From contig JAZGTH010000072.1 in the NCBI GenBank assembly GCA_036877525.1, forward strand, positions 930,001 through 994,000: a DNA stretch of 64,000 nt, in the 5' to 3' direction. A program made the position numbers and the translations under genes. This stretch comes from Chromobotia macracanthus (taxonomy: Eukaryota > Chordata > Actinopteri > Cypriniformes > Botiidae). Numbering within the stretch: position 1 is the stretch's first letter; every line of letters begins with the position of its first letter. The notes beneath the pieces are model-generated. The model was not told where the DNA came from, ran no database searches, and worked only from the letters and a program-made list of their open reading frames with translations. Positions 24,471 to 38,100 of this stretch are shown piece by piece.

Positions 24471-24917
24471 TTTCCTTTTGGAAACTTGTTTGTTTTCTTG
24501 TTCTGTTTTTCCTTTCTGTGTTACTGATCAGAGTGATATGAGCTAACAAACTTTCAGTATGACTTGACTTTCAGGGAATGTTGTATTTAATAGTTGATTG
24601 GTCACACACCCCTCCTTTTTTCTGTCTCAGTCTTTCATCCTTCTATATTTAACTTTATTGCTCAAGATTATTTGTGGTTTTGTTTTTAAAACTCACATAC
24701 TGTGTTCAAACTCACATACTGTGTAATAAAAGTAAAGTGCTTACAGGGGACAGAAGATATACAAAGACATAAACAGACTTTGCAACTTCCTTTATCAAGT
24801 TAAAGAGAGTCAGAATAACATTACTGATATTTCAAAACAGACATTACCAAATATTACTCATTGTTTCATGTTTCTCCACCAGACCTGACAGAGCATTCCT
24901 AATGGTTTACTCATCAT

Positions 24918-25175
24918 CCCAGCTAACAAGTTTATGCTCTAGGGACATTCAAAATGTTAGATGTTGTAGTAACATTATTGCTTGATTATAATTATTCAAA
25001 CATTCTGTAAGCTTTTTAAAACATTCCACTAACTACTTAAGAATAAAGTTTTTGATATAATATATAACGTTAAAAAAAAGTTCTGTTAATGTTACTGCAA
25101 GAATGTTTTCTGATAACTTTGAGAGAACCTTGAGAGAACATTAGGCAACGTTCTGAGAACATTACCTTTCAGCTG
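24918..25175. mobile_element. CCCAGCTAACA-family element, right end decayed
   Basis: Starts CCCAGCTAACA, carries the shared interior and ends in a decayed TTTCAGCTG. It lies in the spacer before phldb2. Confidence 0.55.
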
Positions 25176-26079
25176 TGCTCTTGCAGTGTTTTAGGCCCAT
25201 GTCTTTCAGTGTTTGAGTTAACAAGTGAAAAAGTCAAATTTGCCTCTGGTATCTGTCTAGAGATATTATAAGTGTAACAGAAATTAATCTGTTTGTTTGT
25301 TTATATGTGCGTAAAGTGTAGTTGTATGTGTGTATAAATCTGGGGATGTGGGGAATGTCTGCTTAAGTGTGTTGAAACGTGTAACCGAGGTCTGGAAGCA
25401 ATCGGAGTTGCCGGGCGGCGCTCCAGCACCCCCTCCCCATGATGCAACTGCAGTTCTGAGACTGATGAAGACCAGAGTGCCTGCTGGGCGGCAGGGGAGG
25501 GTCTGTCTTCTCTCTCTCCAGCCCTCCTTCCAGCACCACACGTTACATGGAGGGAACTTTACAATGAAAAATATACCAGTGCACCCTCCAGTCACGGCTA
25601 TAATGCAAGGTCAAGTAGAAAACCTGCAAGCAGTCAAACACACAAAAGCTTGGTTTGGATGACCCAGAGACTGCTTTATAACACTTTAAGACTGCTTTGT
25701 AAACATTTTAAGAATTTCTACAGCTGCAAATTAGATTTGTGGAGCACAAATACTCATTTTTACTGGATTAAAAGAGATAAGACATATGTGTATATGTATA
25801 CATATGTGTGTGTGTGTGTCTTAGCCATCGGTGGGACCTATATATAATTTCAGAGTACTTTCAGATGAAAAAACATGTTTCTGTTGGCTAACGTGTATGT
25901 AACTCCCAGTTTAAGAGATGCGGTGATAATTGTTCCCAGACATTTGTCGCACTTAGATCCTTACAATCCTGTTTTAAATGAAACAGCATCAGCTCGACCA
26001 AGCTTGTGGGAAGCAGATAAAAAGAGTGAGCCAGAAAGGCTGACGAGCATCCATATCTGTGTGGTTAAGTGTGCACGTC

Positions 26080-26301
26080 CCACAGTTTCACTGAAGCGCG
26101 TTCCCAAACAGCGAAGAGAAGCCCAGAGTTGCATTCAGGCGCGTCCCCGCGGAGAGGAGGAGTGTCCGCACACACGGCCGAGGTCTGACCGAGCTCAGCA
26201 TCGCGTCTGGCGGCTTTGTCATGCAAAACCGGCCGCACAGAGAGAGACACACCGCGCATCTCTCCTCTCTAAAGGCTTCGTCAATGAGACGCTAAACAAA
26301 G
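26080..26301 (+). promoter_or_regulatory. phldb2: GC-rich promoter region and probable 5'-UTR exon of phldb2
   Basis: This stretch is far richer in CpG than its surroundings (GGCGCGTCCCCGCGGAGAGG and neighbours). It ends in a good donor (AACAAAG|gttagt at 26301/26302). No large ORF crosses it. An ATG at 26221 opens a 25-codon frame that stops at 26295, before the donor, so it would act as an upstream ORF. The next exon on this strand starts at 28857 (ATCCAG acceptor) and holds the phldb2 start codon. I infer that this is a first untranslated exon. The transcription start is not visible. Confidence 0.55.
26221..26295 (+). other. Upstream ORF in the putative phldb2 leader
   Basis: ATG to TAA, 24 residues beginning MQNRPHRERH, wholly inside the GC-rich leader exon and ending six bases before its splice donor. 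It could lower translation of the main phldb2 frame if the leader is used. The peptide resembles nothing I know. Confidence 0.35.
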
Positions 26302-28051
26302 GTTAGTTTTATTCTTGCAAATGAACTCAAACTTTTAAAAAGTCACTTGGGGATCTTTACAGAGCTGAACGATTCGTCTGGCTTGTTAAACTGCTTCTTT
26401 TTTAATTCTCGATAAATGAGAACCCTGCAGGCGTTAGTTTTGTTTTGTTTTGTGTTTTATGAAGACAGTGTGAACTGTTGTTTATGTACATGGGAGGACC
26501 TTTAGACTGACAAACACACAGTGTCGATCAATACTGTACAAACAGATGCAGCGTCACATTCATATTTCAGCACATCCTCACTGCTGCTGTATTTCTGTCT
26601 CATTTCAGTGCGAAGCTTTTCATTCTGGTGTGTTTTAAATCATAAATCAGATGTCCAAGTGCATGTGTTAATGTAACAAGCAGAATTTCTATTCTTCTTT
26701 TCTTTTCTTTTCTTTGTTGAGACATGAAGGGTGGGCTTGCCTCACAAACATTTACCATGGTAACCATAGTTGTGCCAAAATACTACAGTCAATGTTACTA
26801 CAACAAAACTGTTCATTTACAATTAGCCACTGTCATCTAAAAACGTATGCACGTATTTTATAAAAACGTATTTTGTAAATAGTATATAGCATAATTATGC
26901 TTTTTTTGGTTAAACTTTAACTGTTGGGAGTAAAATGGGGACGGGGTTATTGGTGGGAAAAAATGTGTAAATAATTGTGTCAAAGTGTTGGGCTTGCAAG
27001 TTTATAGACTTTATTTGCAGATAGCTTAAAGATGGAAAACTGTTAGTAATTTTGAGGCACACAACAGTTCGTTCTCTTTAAACACTCTTTATCTGTAAAT
27101 TAAGAGTGTTTAAATCAAATCACTGTAAATCATTAGACTGTGAAAGACTGTGATTTGTAAAGAGCTGGAAAACTCAGAGTTTAGCCACAAGCACTTTCAG
27201 TCTTTTCCCAAGGCCATAAACTCAAACAAGTTGTTAAACTTCAGAGAGCAGTGACTACATTACATGATACTGTTATGGGGACATATTGTATGTAATTGTA
27301 CACTCCTGCACTTTGTTGTTCAACTGATGTGAGTTTGCCAGAGAGGGAGGGGGAGAGGGAGGGAGGGGGGTTTCCATGTGTCTGAATGTTAGTGTAAGCC
27401 AATGACGGAGAGAGTGTGAGAGACACATCGCACACTTGACACACTTGAGAATTTGGCACATCCAAGAGATCCACAACTATAATAACATATATCAGCTGAT
27501 GTACCTCCATCACCACATCCCAACACATGCAATTAACATGATATGCAAATTGACTGATTGCAACTACACTTGTTACCATATGGAGCAAGATATAGGATTT
27601 ATTTTCTTGAGTGCTGACTGGTGGCCCCTATTTCTGCCTCTCTGTGCCTAAATAAGACAATCAAATCACCCTTTTGTTGGTTTAGAGGAAAACCAGAGCT
27701 TTCTCAGGTGGCTGGAGATGGTGAACTCATGGTAAAGGATTGTGTCGCTGACAGCGTAAAACGATCCCCCACTTCCTGCCCAGAGTCCTCATAGGCAGCC
27801 ACAGACTGCAGGAGTGGGCTAGTGAGAAATTCTGATGTCTGTGTTTATGCATGTTTCAGGAAACCATGCTTTTTGTACAGTATTTGATTACATATGAGAT
27901 GTATACATATTACACAACGGAAGAGAGAGTATTATAGAAGTAGAGGAGTGAAGTGTTTCATGTTAAGTTATCTCAGCTATTTCCCAAGAACTTGTTTGTT
28001 TTTATATCTGCTTGTTTAATACATTCCTCTGTTTTCTCTCCTTTTTCTACT

Positions 28052-28053
28052 AC

Positions 28054-28117
<64 letters not shown>
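28052..28117. repeat. CA microsatellite
   Basis: About 33 CA units, nearly uninterrupted, upstream of the first phldb2 coding exon. Confidence 0.9.
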
Positions 28118-28119
<2 letters not shown>

Positions 28120-28866
28120 ATCTTGACTTATATATGGTCTCAGTGAGAACATATCATATAATTCTATTGTTTATTTATGAAGATAATTATAAATACTATA
28201 AATTATATAAGTTAATATATAAGTTACTATAAGTTAATTTTTTTTTAATTAATTTTGGTCTATGAGTTATTTATGCAATTAGAATATCCCCACATGTTTG
28301 TTTTGTCAGGTTAAGCTAGATTTACTTCTTGAGACAAATCTCTCCCCAGCCTATAGCTCAGACTCAGGACTAAAGAGAGAGGGAAGCATTGGACAGACTA
28401 AGAGAGAAGAGAAAGCGACAGAATGAGAGAGGAGAGGATGTGCCCCAGATTTCAGGGAAAAATCTGAAAGACCTTACTTCAGAAGATACTTTTGAAATCT
28501 GGGCCTTTTCTTGATCTGTTTTCTCACTTAAGACTCTCTCTCTTTGTCACTGTGTGTTATTGAATGGAATTCATTTTAAGACATAAAAGGGGAAAAATGT
28601 TGAAAATGTCCATTACCATACCTTATTAAAATACTGTATTTTTATGTAACTTTATTTGGTCATAACTCTAACGCTTGAGTGAATGCTGAACATACTTTCT
28701 GGACTTGTATGTCTGAATGATTGATTACTGCTTTGTTTCCTGACAGTGTCTTGAATGTTTTTTATGTTAAAATGACTGTGTGTGTGTATGTGATTTAGTT
28801 CTCCTCAGGGTGCACTCTTTGTCTGGGTAAATCTCTTTTCCGTTTCAACCATCCAGAGAGAAGAAC

Positions 28867-31800
28867 ATGCTGCCGGAGAAGACCACAGGATCTGCATTGG
28901 CCTTCAGCACGGGTGAGTGAGATCTTCCTCCACCTTCCCCCATCCCTGCATCCCTGGATCCACTCTCTTGTCTTTTTATAAACAAGGAGTCACTTGCCTG
29001 GAGCCTAATTTGCCCTTCATTATCATACCTCACTGTTTTATATAGAGGAAGAATGCAGTTCACTGCCATCTGTTCATAGTGTGTTTTTGTGGTTGTTTAT
29101 TAAACATGTAAATATACTCATTAACCTCATCAATGATGTTTTCTTCTTTTGTAAACATTGACTGGCACATTTTACGAATAGCTTACAAAATAGGGCCAGA
29201 ACAATGGGGCCATTTTTAAAAAAGTGCCAGCCAAACAAAGCACCTGAAATTCAGAAAATATTAATTGTCAACTTACAAGTAAGTTTGTAACATTGATTTA
29301 TAATGTGAGCTGTTGGGTCAGATTTTGTATGAAATGTCAGTTGGACTTCATTTGTCTTTGGTTATGTCATGCCTGTAAACTGAAATCGCGCGTGTGGGTG
29401 CTGGAATGGTGGAGCATTTGTAGTTTGGGCTTACTTATCTCTTAGAATTTAAACTTTCATGTTAAGAAAACACTCTGCAAGTAACTTGCAATTTTATGTT
29501 TCAAACAGAGATGGCGATAGAGAGGCAAAAATTACAGACTGCAGCTTTGAAGTCTTTTAAAGGTTTTTATGTTGTCGTAATTTTAACAACAGACAATTAA
29601 CAAGCATTACATTAAAATACACAACATTTATTAAAAAGTTGTAATATTGTAAATTATTACAGGGTTGAATGGCTGAAGTTGGGATAGACTAGATTTTAAA
29701 CAGGACACTGCTTTTCATACTATATTCATTTTAAGATAATAGTCTGTCAAACTTATCTAACAGATCTCAAAACTAATAATGGGATCTGTGTCTTTAATGC
29801 TTTACAAAATATCATGTGCCTCCAAAGTAAACCGTATTCTTGGAAAGTGCCACCCTGCTTTCTTTCTCTCTTTCTGGACTTTATGTTGGCTGAGAGACCT
29901 TTGGTTATTACACACGGGCACATAACCACTATGTAGCCACAGCTGTACAAATGACCTGCTTACGTTGTAAATAAATGACAATGTTAAATCCATCCATATG
30001 GCACCAGGTCAAGCACTTATCGAAAATGATTTACAACCCAAAACGTAGATCAACATTCTAGAGCACAGGTGGTCCTCAGGCGAGTGTGTGTGTGTGTGTG
30101 CGTATGTTTTCCCTGACAGAGACCACCGAAGAACCCACACGTCAAACTCTGGTTACAGAGAAGTTCTGACCCACATCTTTCTCAGTACTTCAGTGCCAGA
30201 AACTACAAACTCATTCTGGCTTTGGTTCTTCCATTTTTAGAAGGTTTCCCCCTTACAACTCAAGACATCCATATTTGTGTGGGTTGTAATTTGTATAAGA
30301 AAGCATTCCTAACTCTATGTTAAGCTGAGCTCAAGCTGGACTTCATCAGCAAAGCCAAACAAACTGAACAAATGTGTGATTGTTTTATTTGTTTTGTGAG
30401 ATTTTGCTAATTTGTTTGTGTGTGTGTGTCTGTAATAACCTGTTCAAACAATGAGGTTTGGTATGTGTACCAGATGTATCAAAGGATTTGTCATGTTACA
30501 ACTCCTGATTAGTTCCAGATAATAGCATAACTGCTTTTCATTTCCCTGGATTGAAATTTGTCAATGAAGTTTGTATGATCTGCTTCATTTGTAGTGAAAC
30601 CTAGATTGCATTGCATTGCATAAAGCCTTATGTAACCAATGGCTAATAAAAAACTTATCACTTATTACCAATTATCCATGATCTGTTAGGTACTAATGCA
30701 TCTGGCAGATGTTTTTATCAAAATCAACATTACCCATTACCAGAACACTTTTTTGTAATCAGTACCTGTGTTCCCTAGGAATCGAACCCACAACTTTTGC
30801 ACTGCTAATGGAGCTACAGAAAAGTAATAATTCACCCCAAAATTATGTTTGATCTTGAAGTACCATATCTGAGTGTGTATAAGCCTAAAATAACTATTTT
30901 TAGAATGTAAAATAATCTACATTCTTTCAGATGCAAAAAAGCTTCATTCCAATGGCGGCACATTAAGTGGATCCAGTCTCCGTGGCACCCGCTCGAAGGC
31001 GGAGCTTCAGGAGTTGATGGAGAGCTTGCAGCGCAGGAAATCAGCTCTGGAAGCCAGTTTAAAGGCTACTGCAGACCGCGGTTACATCACCCTGTCCCCA
31101 CCCCCCAGTCCCCAATCAGCTTCCAGCTATGTACAGGAGCGCCCACCACTTTCCATCAGAGTCCCCTCTCCGTACACACCCACCAGCAGCCTAAGCATGC
31201 CACCCTCCCCCCACCAATCAGAGCATCCCATAAGTCCTGTCCCAGGCCAATCCCGTGCCCGACACCAATCACAGGGCAACCTGTTACTTGAAGTGCGCCA
31301 CCCCAATGCTACCAGCTCACTCCTGTCCATGTGGAATGGCTCCACATCCTCCTACATGGCTGAAACGCTTGCCTCATCTCACCGAGGTCCAAGTGGGGCG
31401 GCTAGCATGCCCTCTAGCCCTCGTTTCGGGCGCAGGCTGTTCTCACGAGATGGCGACTCGGCCGTGGAGCCATCGCTCCGACAAAGGAAATACTCCACTG
31501 GCTCTTTAAATGGCCTGGGAGGACATAGTCGCTCTCTACCCAGGCTGTATCGAGGAGACACCCCTATGCTTTCTTTACCACCCCGTCGCACCACTAAACC
31601 ACGTCGTAGTCTTCCAGCCTCAGAGAAACCTCCAGATGTGACTGTGATAGCCAACGTGCCCAGCAGTTCCCGTAGGGCCAGCCTGTGCTCTGTAGGCTCT
31701 GCCCCCTGTTTGGATCTGGGTGTAGGAGAAAGGCGGCTGTCGTTTGGTAAAGGAGGGCTGGGACCCGGCATGGGCCAGAGGAGGGGCAGTATCAGTTCAC

Positions 31801-34800
31801 TGAGTGGAAAAGAAGAGCTTAGAGATTATCATCAGAGACAAAGAGATGAGAGACTTAGAGAACAGGAAGTGGAGAGACTGGTAAGCAGGCCTGCACTCAA
31901 CAGAATCACTTACACCCAGGGTCCAGAAAAGACTTTTTGCCACACTGTTCAACAGCAGGTGAATTGAAGAAAATAATACTGCCCATAAATATTACCAACC
32001 AGTAAACTTATTTAAGCATAATTCTTTTCATTCTTTCATGCAATACATATTTATTGAATTCATGCTCACAGCTAAACCTTGAAGTGTGTATTAACTCCAT
32101 GAATCAGCTGCTAAATCTAGCTTAAGTTCATTTTCACCTCTGTGAGAATTAGAAATACTTTTGTGGAGGCTTAAATCAGTGGAGATAGTGGAGGCTTTTA
32201 TTTACAGTTAAAGTTGTTCAATTTACAGTCAGGTCACATGATAAGCATCTTAAGCAAACTGTAGTCACACCATGTAATCTGACTGCTGGAGCATGTATGT
32301 GTGTTTGTTTCTGTGCCCTTTAAAAATAAACTCTGCATAGGCAACACCCTACACTCTTAAAAAAAGATTCCTACAAGGTTCTTTGCTTAGCTGTATGGTT
32401 CCATAAAGAACCTTTAACATCCACAGAACTTTCATTACACAAAAGTTTCTTTGTAATGAAAATAGGGTTCTATTGACTATAAAAAGTTAAGAAAGAAATG
32501 ATTCCTTTAAGAAACTTTGGCTAAAAGGTTCTTTTGGGAAGCAAAAATGGTTCTTCTATAGAATCACCACGAAGAACCCTTTTTAGCATCTTCAGTATTG
32601 TGTAGTATTGTGGCAGTAATGATTGCATTAGCAAGTACTTTGCATGTACAAATATAGGTTATCCATATATTTTCAGTAGTGGTGCTCTGGGATGGCTGTT
32701 TTTAGTTTCTATGTTTCAATTCCCCCTAGGAACGACAACGTCTCGAGACCATCCTGTGTCTGTGCTCTGAGCTTGGCCGTTCTGATCTCAGCCGGATGGA
32801 GACTGAGGCCGTGTCTGACCTGCAGAAGATAAATCGAGAGCTGGAGAAGCTGCAGGTGTCGGATGATGAGTCAGTGTTCTCAGACTCTGCAGGAGTGTCT
32901 GTTGAGAGCAGCTTTGTGGGTAAGAGTCGGGGAGAGATTCTGACCCAGAGACATCGCAGACTCAGTGGACACAGAGAGACCAGACCCCAGTCACCCACCA
33001 CCTCCCTGCGGAGCTCAGCCCCATCGCCCTCTCCACACCTCCGCAGCAAGGTCAGATGCTTGTGTTGTGTGTGCATTGTAAAACACATTATCAATGCATT
33101 ATTAAAAAAATTATATTTTTAATTTTGTTGTACTGATTTAAATGCTAATCAAAAAAAAGCAGCCGTGCACTCAATATTCCAGATTGAGTTTATGAGGCAG
33201 TGGAAACACAGTCTTCTAGCTCAAGAGGGGACCTCATGGAAGACATGTTTTTCTATTGGATAGTTATAATGACATAATGGTGTGTTGGAGTCTAATAGAC
33301 TCTCAGGAGACAGGCACTTATTGCCTCTCCTGCAAGAGGAAATGTCTCTATTCCCAGTGGATTTGGTGTGTGTGTGTGTATCTATGTGCATCAAATATGT
33401 GACAGTAAATGTTGGAAAGAAACTCAGAAATACAAGTTAAAGGAATAGTTCATCTAAAATAAGATTTCTGTCATTTATTCTAAATGTTGTTCTAAACTTT
33501 TATCCATGGAACACAAAATGACAGATAGGGAGGATTGCCCATTTTGTGTGCAAATACACAGAATATAGATTGAGTTTTTCATGCTTAAAAAATGCAAACG
33601 CATCATAAAAGTATCATAAAAGTGGTCCATATTATTCAAGTCATACATTTCACATGTTTATGTATGTCTTCTGAGGCCATATGGTAGCTCTGTGATCCTT
33701 TTGTGTACCACAGAAGAAGAAAAGTCATGGGTTTGGAACCACATGATGAAGAACTGTCCCTTTAAAGATGGAGAACTGTAGATTTGTAGTCTATTCTTAA
33801 GCAATAATTCCTAATAAACACATGTGTTTTCAAGTTACTATTCTTGATCATAAACATATTCAGAATATTCACAGACTCTTCCGCTGGAGGTTATTTCTGG
33901 TAAATGGCATAGGGATCAGACATTTTTATCAGAATGGGAGCGTCAGACAGAGGCGGCTCTGTTGTCTCCCATCTGTTGCTCAGCTACATTCCTCTGTGCT
34001 GTCATTGGAAAACACGTGGCCTCTAAAACAGCCAAGTAACAAATCATAAAGATCAGGAAGATCTTATGGAGAGCTGGAGTTTTCATTGTGGAGTTCAAAC
34101 TCATGTCAGGTCTGAATATCTGATATTTTAGATCAGATATTCAAGTTGAGATATGTTTTTCAGTGTGTGTTAAATTAATCAAGAAGATGTGAGATGGTTA
34201 TTGAAGATCAAGCAGAAGGAAGCAGATGTGACCTGGATCAGACTAATTCAGACCTCAGTTCAGTTAATTTCTCTAAAGATCCATCAAAAGATTCCACTTC
34301 TCAAACCCACAGATCTGAATATGGTAGATTTAAGATCACAATGTTTTTAACCCTTTATTGAACACATAGAGAAAACTGAATGCATTTGTTTGCCGTTTGT
34401 GATTTCCGAGGGAAATAATTACAATGTTCGTTGTAAATTGTCTTTAAAAGTATGTCTGATCTCAAATAATAGGTTTCTGAAGACATGCAGCTGAGGCAGG
34501 AAGTGACACGTATAGAGGAGGAAAGAATTCAGGTACTCAACAACATTGAGGAACTGGAACAGAAGATCAGAGATCTTGACACACAGATGGACGAGTCAGT
34601 CAGGGAGGTCTGTGTGTTCAATGCACTTGTGTGTTTACAAGTTACTGTGTGGTAAATAATTCATTTAAGTTATATTTATCGGAGAGTAAATAACTGTTAC
34701 CCACCGATTGATCCTCTGTTGGTCTGCTGTCTCCAAATGAATTTGATTATTTTCCAATGAGAAACTAAAAGCAATAAACATGCTTTCTCACTCTCTTTCT

Positions 34801-35139
34801 CTCTCTCTCTCTGTAGATGGAGGTGGAGAGAGCTCTTCTGGATGGAGAGCAGGAGGCTGAGTTGGCTCAACTACAAAGCGACAAAGAAATGCTGGAACAG
34901 CTCAATGAAAAAATGGGCAGCATGGAGAAAAGAGCACAAAGCAGTCAGACTCAGGTAATCAGACTCATGTAAACACACGCTGTGGCATGTGCATTTGTAC
35001 AGGCTTAAAAAAGGGTTAGTTAACCCAAAAATAAACATTTTCATCATTTACTCACCCTCATGTCATGCCAGGAACACAAAAGGAGATATTTTGTAGTATG
35101 TAGAAATCATATAGGTTTGGAATGAAATGAGGGTGATGG

Positions 35140-35176
<37 letters not shown>

Positions 35177-38100
35177 TATGGCTAGGCATATATATATATA
35201 TATATATGCACATATGGCTAGGTGTTCATTGTGTATACCTCCTTTTTGCATAAACTTTTCTATGCATGTATGCTAAAACATGCACACAATAATTAATGAA
35301 AGAGACCCATTGAGTTTACTTCCACATCTTTTTAGTAGTTAACATTTCTCTTGCTCTAACCCAGACTTGCACTTTCTCTGTCTCTTTCTTTGTCCAACAC
35401 ATGTGTGTTTGTATGCTCTGTACTGTGTATGTGCCACATTCATATACATCCCTGCGTTGGCCGCTGTGCTGTAGGACAAAGCCCTGTTGGAGGCTGAGAG
35501 AGTTAAAGTAGAGAGACTAGCTGAGCTGATCTCAGAACAGAAGACCCAGTTGGACACCTGTCCTGAAGCAATGAAGGAGCAGCTCCAGAATCAGCTTTCC
35601 AGGGTCAGTCAGTTACCTCGGTCTACCTGGTACCTGCGCCCGCCTGTGATCTAGCACAGCATTGCCTCTCTCGCAAAGACTTGCTGTTGTTTCTTTCCTG
35701 TTTGCAACAGCTCTGGAAATACCAGTTGTTCTTCTTGGTAGGACTTTTCTTCTCTGTGTGTCTTTTCTTTGTTACCAAAGTTTTGTGAGACTTCTAGCAC
35801 ATTTTTCATCTCTTTCCTATATAATGCAATCATTTGAATTATGGCTGTTCTTTAGATAATGTAGTTTGGAGCTGCACATGATATAAAGAATGTAATCTGT
35901 CACCTCATACTAAGTGTTGTGGATGAATCTTGTGTATGTGTGTTGATAGGACTCTGAAGCTTTGGAAATAGAGACGAAACGTTTTGAAGATCTGGAGTTT
36001 CAGCAGTTAGAAAAGGAAAGCCATCAAGATGAAGAGAAGGAGACTCAGACGCAGCAGCTCCTCAGAGAGATCGCCGAATATCAGAGATCTCTTGTAACTC
36101 GAAAGGTATGTACCCAGCGAACAATTTCAGGTTCTATAAATGTTTCCTTAAGGTTTCCATTAAGTAACAAAAATGTTAAAAATGTTCTTTTGAATGTTTG
36201 TTCTGGGAACGTCCAAAGGTCCAGTTTTTAAACATTGTATTAATGTTGTTGCTTGGTTATAAAGATGTTCAAGGTAAAACAAATGAATGTTTAACGTGTA
36301 ACGTTTTTAAAACGAATAACTTAAGAATAACGTTTTTGATATGTATCATATAAAAATGTTAAAAAAGTTATACTAACATTACGGCAAGAACTTTTTGATA
36401 ACTTTGGGGGAACCTTGAGGGAACTTTAACAGAATTAGAACATTAATCAGCATTCTGAGAACGTTCCCTGTTAGCGGGGTAGCCCCGTGTGTTTATTCTT
36501 AATCGTTGTATGTTTGCATGTGACCACATCTGAGAGTGCACAAAGAGCTTTAATAATGAAATTCTTTCCTCTGAACATGAAAAATGGCCTCATCAAAGGA
36601 GAGGCTGCTTACCCTGAAGAAACAGTCCACTCAGATTACCCAACAGGCACAGCGGGAAAAGGAGAACTTCTTGAAGGAGAAGAGCAACCTTATTTATATG
36701 CTGCAGAGGGTAAGTTTATGTATACAGAAATATGTGTATTTCAGTGGTTTTAAAGACATCTTATTATGGCCACTGACTCAGTGTAGCAGTCATTATACAG
36801 AATATTTGACCACAAGGATGATGTGATTGACCAATCAAAATCAAATATTCCAGAAAGCCATTTCTTAAGTCCGGTTTCATGTGTCCTGCTTTACTAATCT
36901 TTCCACAGGAGCGCGAGAACTTGTCGTCTCTGGAGAGGAAGTACTCTGAGCTCACAGGTGGTCAGGCCTTTCCTGTCTCCATGAAGGAGGTAACGCAAGC
37001 CACAAACAGTTTACAATTTGTATGAGAAAAGAAACTGATAAAGGAGAAAAGTAAGAAAAACTAATAAAGGAACATTTATTAGCTAAGATGTTGCAATTAA
37101 GGACATTCTGAGACAAGCTCCAAAGGACTGTATGTTTAAATGTTTCAGCAATTTCGCTCTCTGGAGGAGAGGAGGCGGAGCAATGGCATTAAGGAGGGAG
37201 GAACTCTGCTAAGTGGCAGCAGAGTTTTCCGTAAAAAACAGGGGCAAAGTTCCGGGATTTTAAACTCCACCCTTAATCGCAGTTTATCACCTAAGGTCAG
37301 AAAACAAATATGCCACATTGGGTTCCAAGTTCAAATTGCATTGGGTTTGCATCTATTTCTCTCTCTCTTTTTTATTTTAATCCTTTAGCCCCATATGCCA
37401 CTGTCTCAGAGTTCAAGCTGTGGTAGTGTACTGCCTCGAACCCTGTCCTCCACCTCCCGTGACCTGGACACCCGCCGTCTGCTCAAGGGTGAATTAACAC
37501 TAATTCCCCCCAACACACTTTCACACTTCAATCTCTTCCATTCAATATACAATGCTATACAAACACATATTTTAATTATTAATTATTATTAATTATGCTA
37601 ATTTCGCTTTGATCTTGCAGCAGGTCAGATGTTTCTTAATGATGAGAGGCAGAGAATGAGTGAGATGTCCAACAGAGCGGTTTCTGAGTCAGATGTCTAT
37701 CTGGAGCCCTTTCACTACCTGGATAATGGACACAACTTTGACACAATCAGTGTGGACAGTGTAGAGAGCCTGGAAACCAGCATTTCTGCCTGTTCTCCTG
37801 ACAACATCTCAAGGTGGGACCAGGAATTCCATAAATATCAGGATGTTTCTGTTCTGAGTGTATTCTAGTGCCATTTGGTATTTAAGCATTCCACATGTTT
37901 CCCATTAGCTGGATATACTTTATATAATATAACAAAATAATTTAAAGCCCATTAAACGTGCAATAACCTTCACTTTAAAGGCAGGTTTATATAGTAGGCT
38001 TCATCTATTATGGCATTGCTGCCATTTATGTTACCATTATTTGTAAATGTGTGTGTATCTTCGTTTTGTGTGGTCCCAAAGAAAAGAAAAATCACAGATG

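Larger units (their letters stand above)
19790..26079. other. Gene-poor spacer between B7-like copy B and phldb2
   Basis: No confident gene. It holds an inverted-repeat element (21478-21679), an interspersed repeat copy (about 24168-24470), an element of the CCCAGCTAACA family (24918-25175), and CA and CT microsatellites. A 92-codon frame at 23333-23611 reads ELTWIGCDDVELAQNDP and similar non-repetitive text, but has no partner exon or family that I recognise. GC-richer sequence at 25380-25560 could be an alternative phldb2 first exon. Confidence 0.45.

Noticed and set aside
25330..25662. 110-codon frame in GC-richer DNA before phldb2
   Set aside because: No recognisable content and no clear splice partner; at most an untranslated first exon.
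28052..28117. Regular repeats that might suggest a CRISPR array
   Set aside because: Pure dinucleotide repeats without spacers, in a vertebrate genome.
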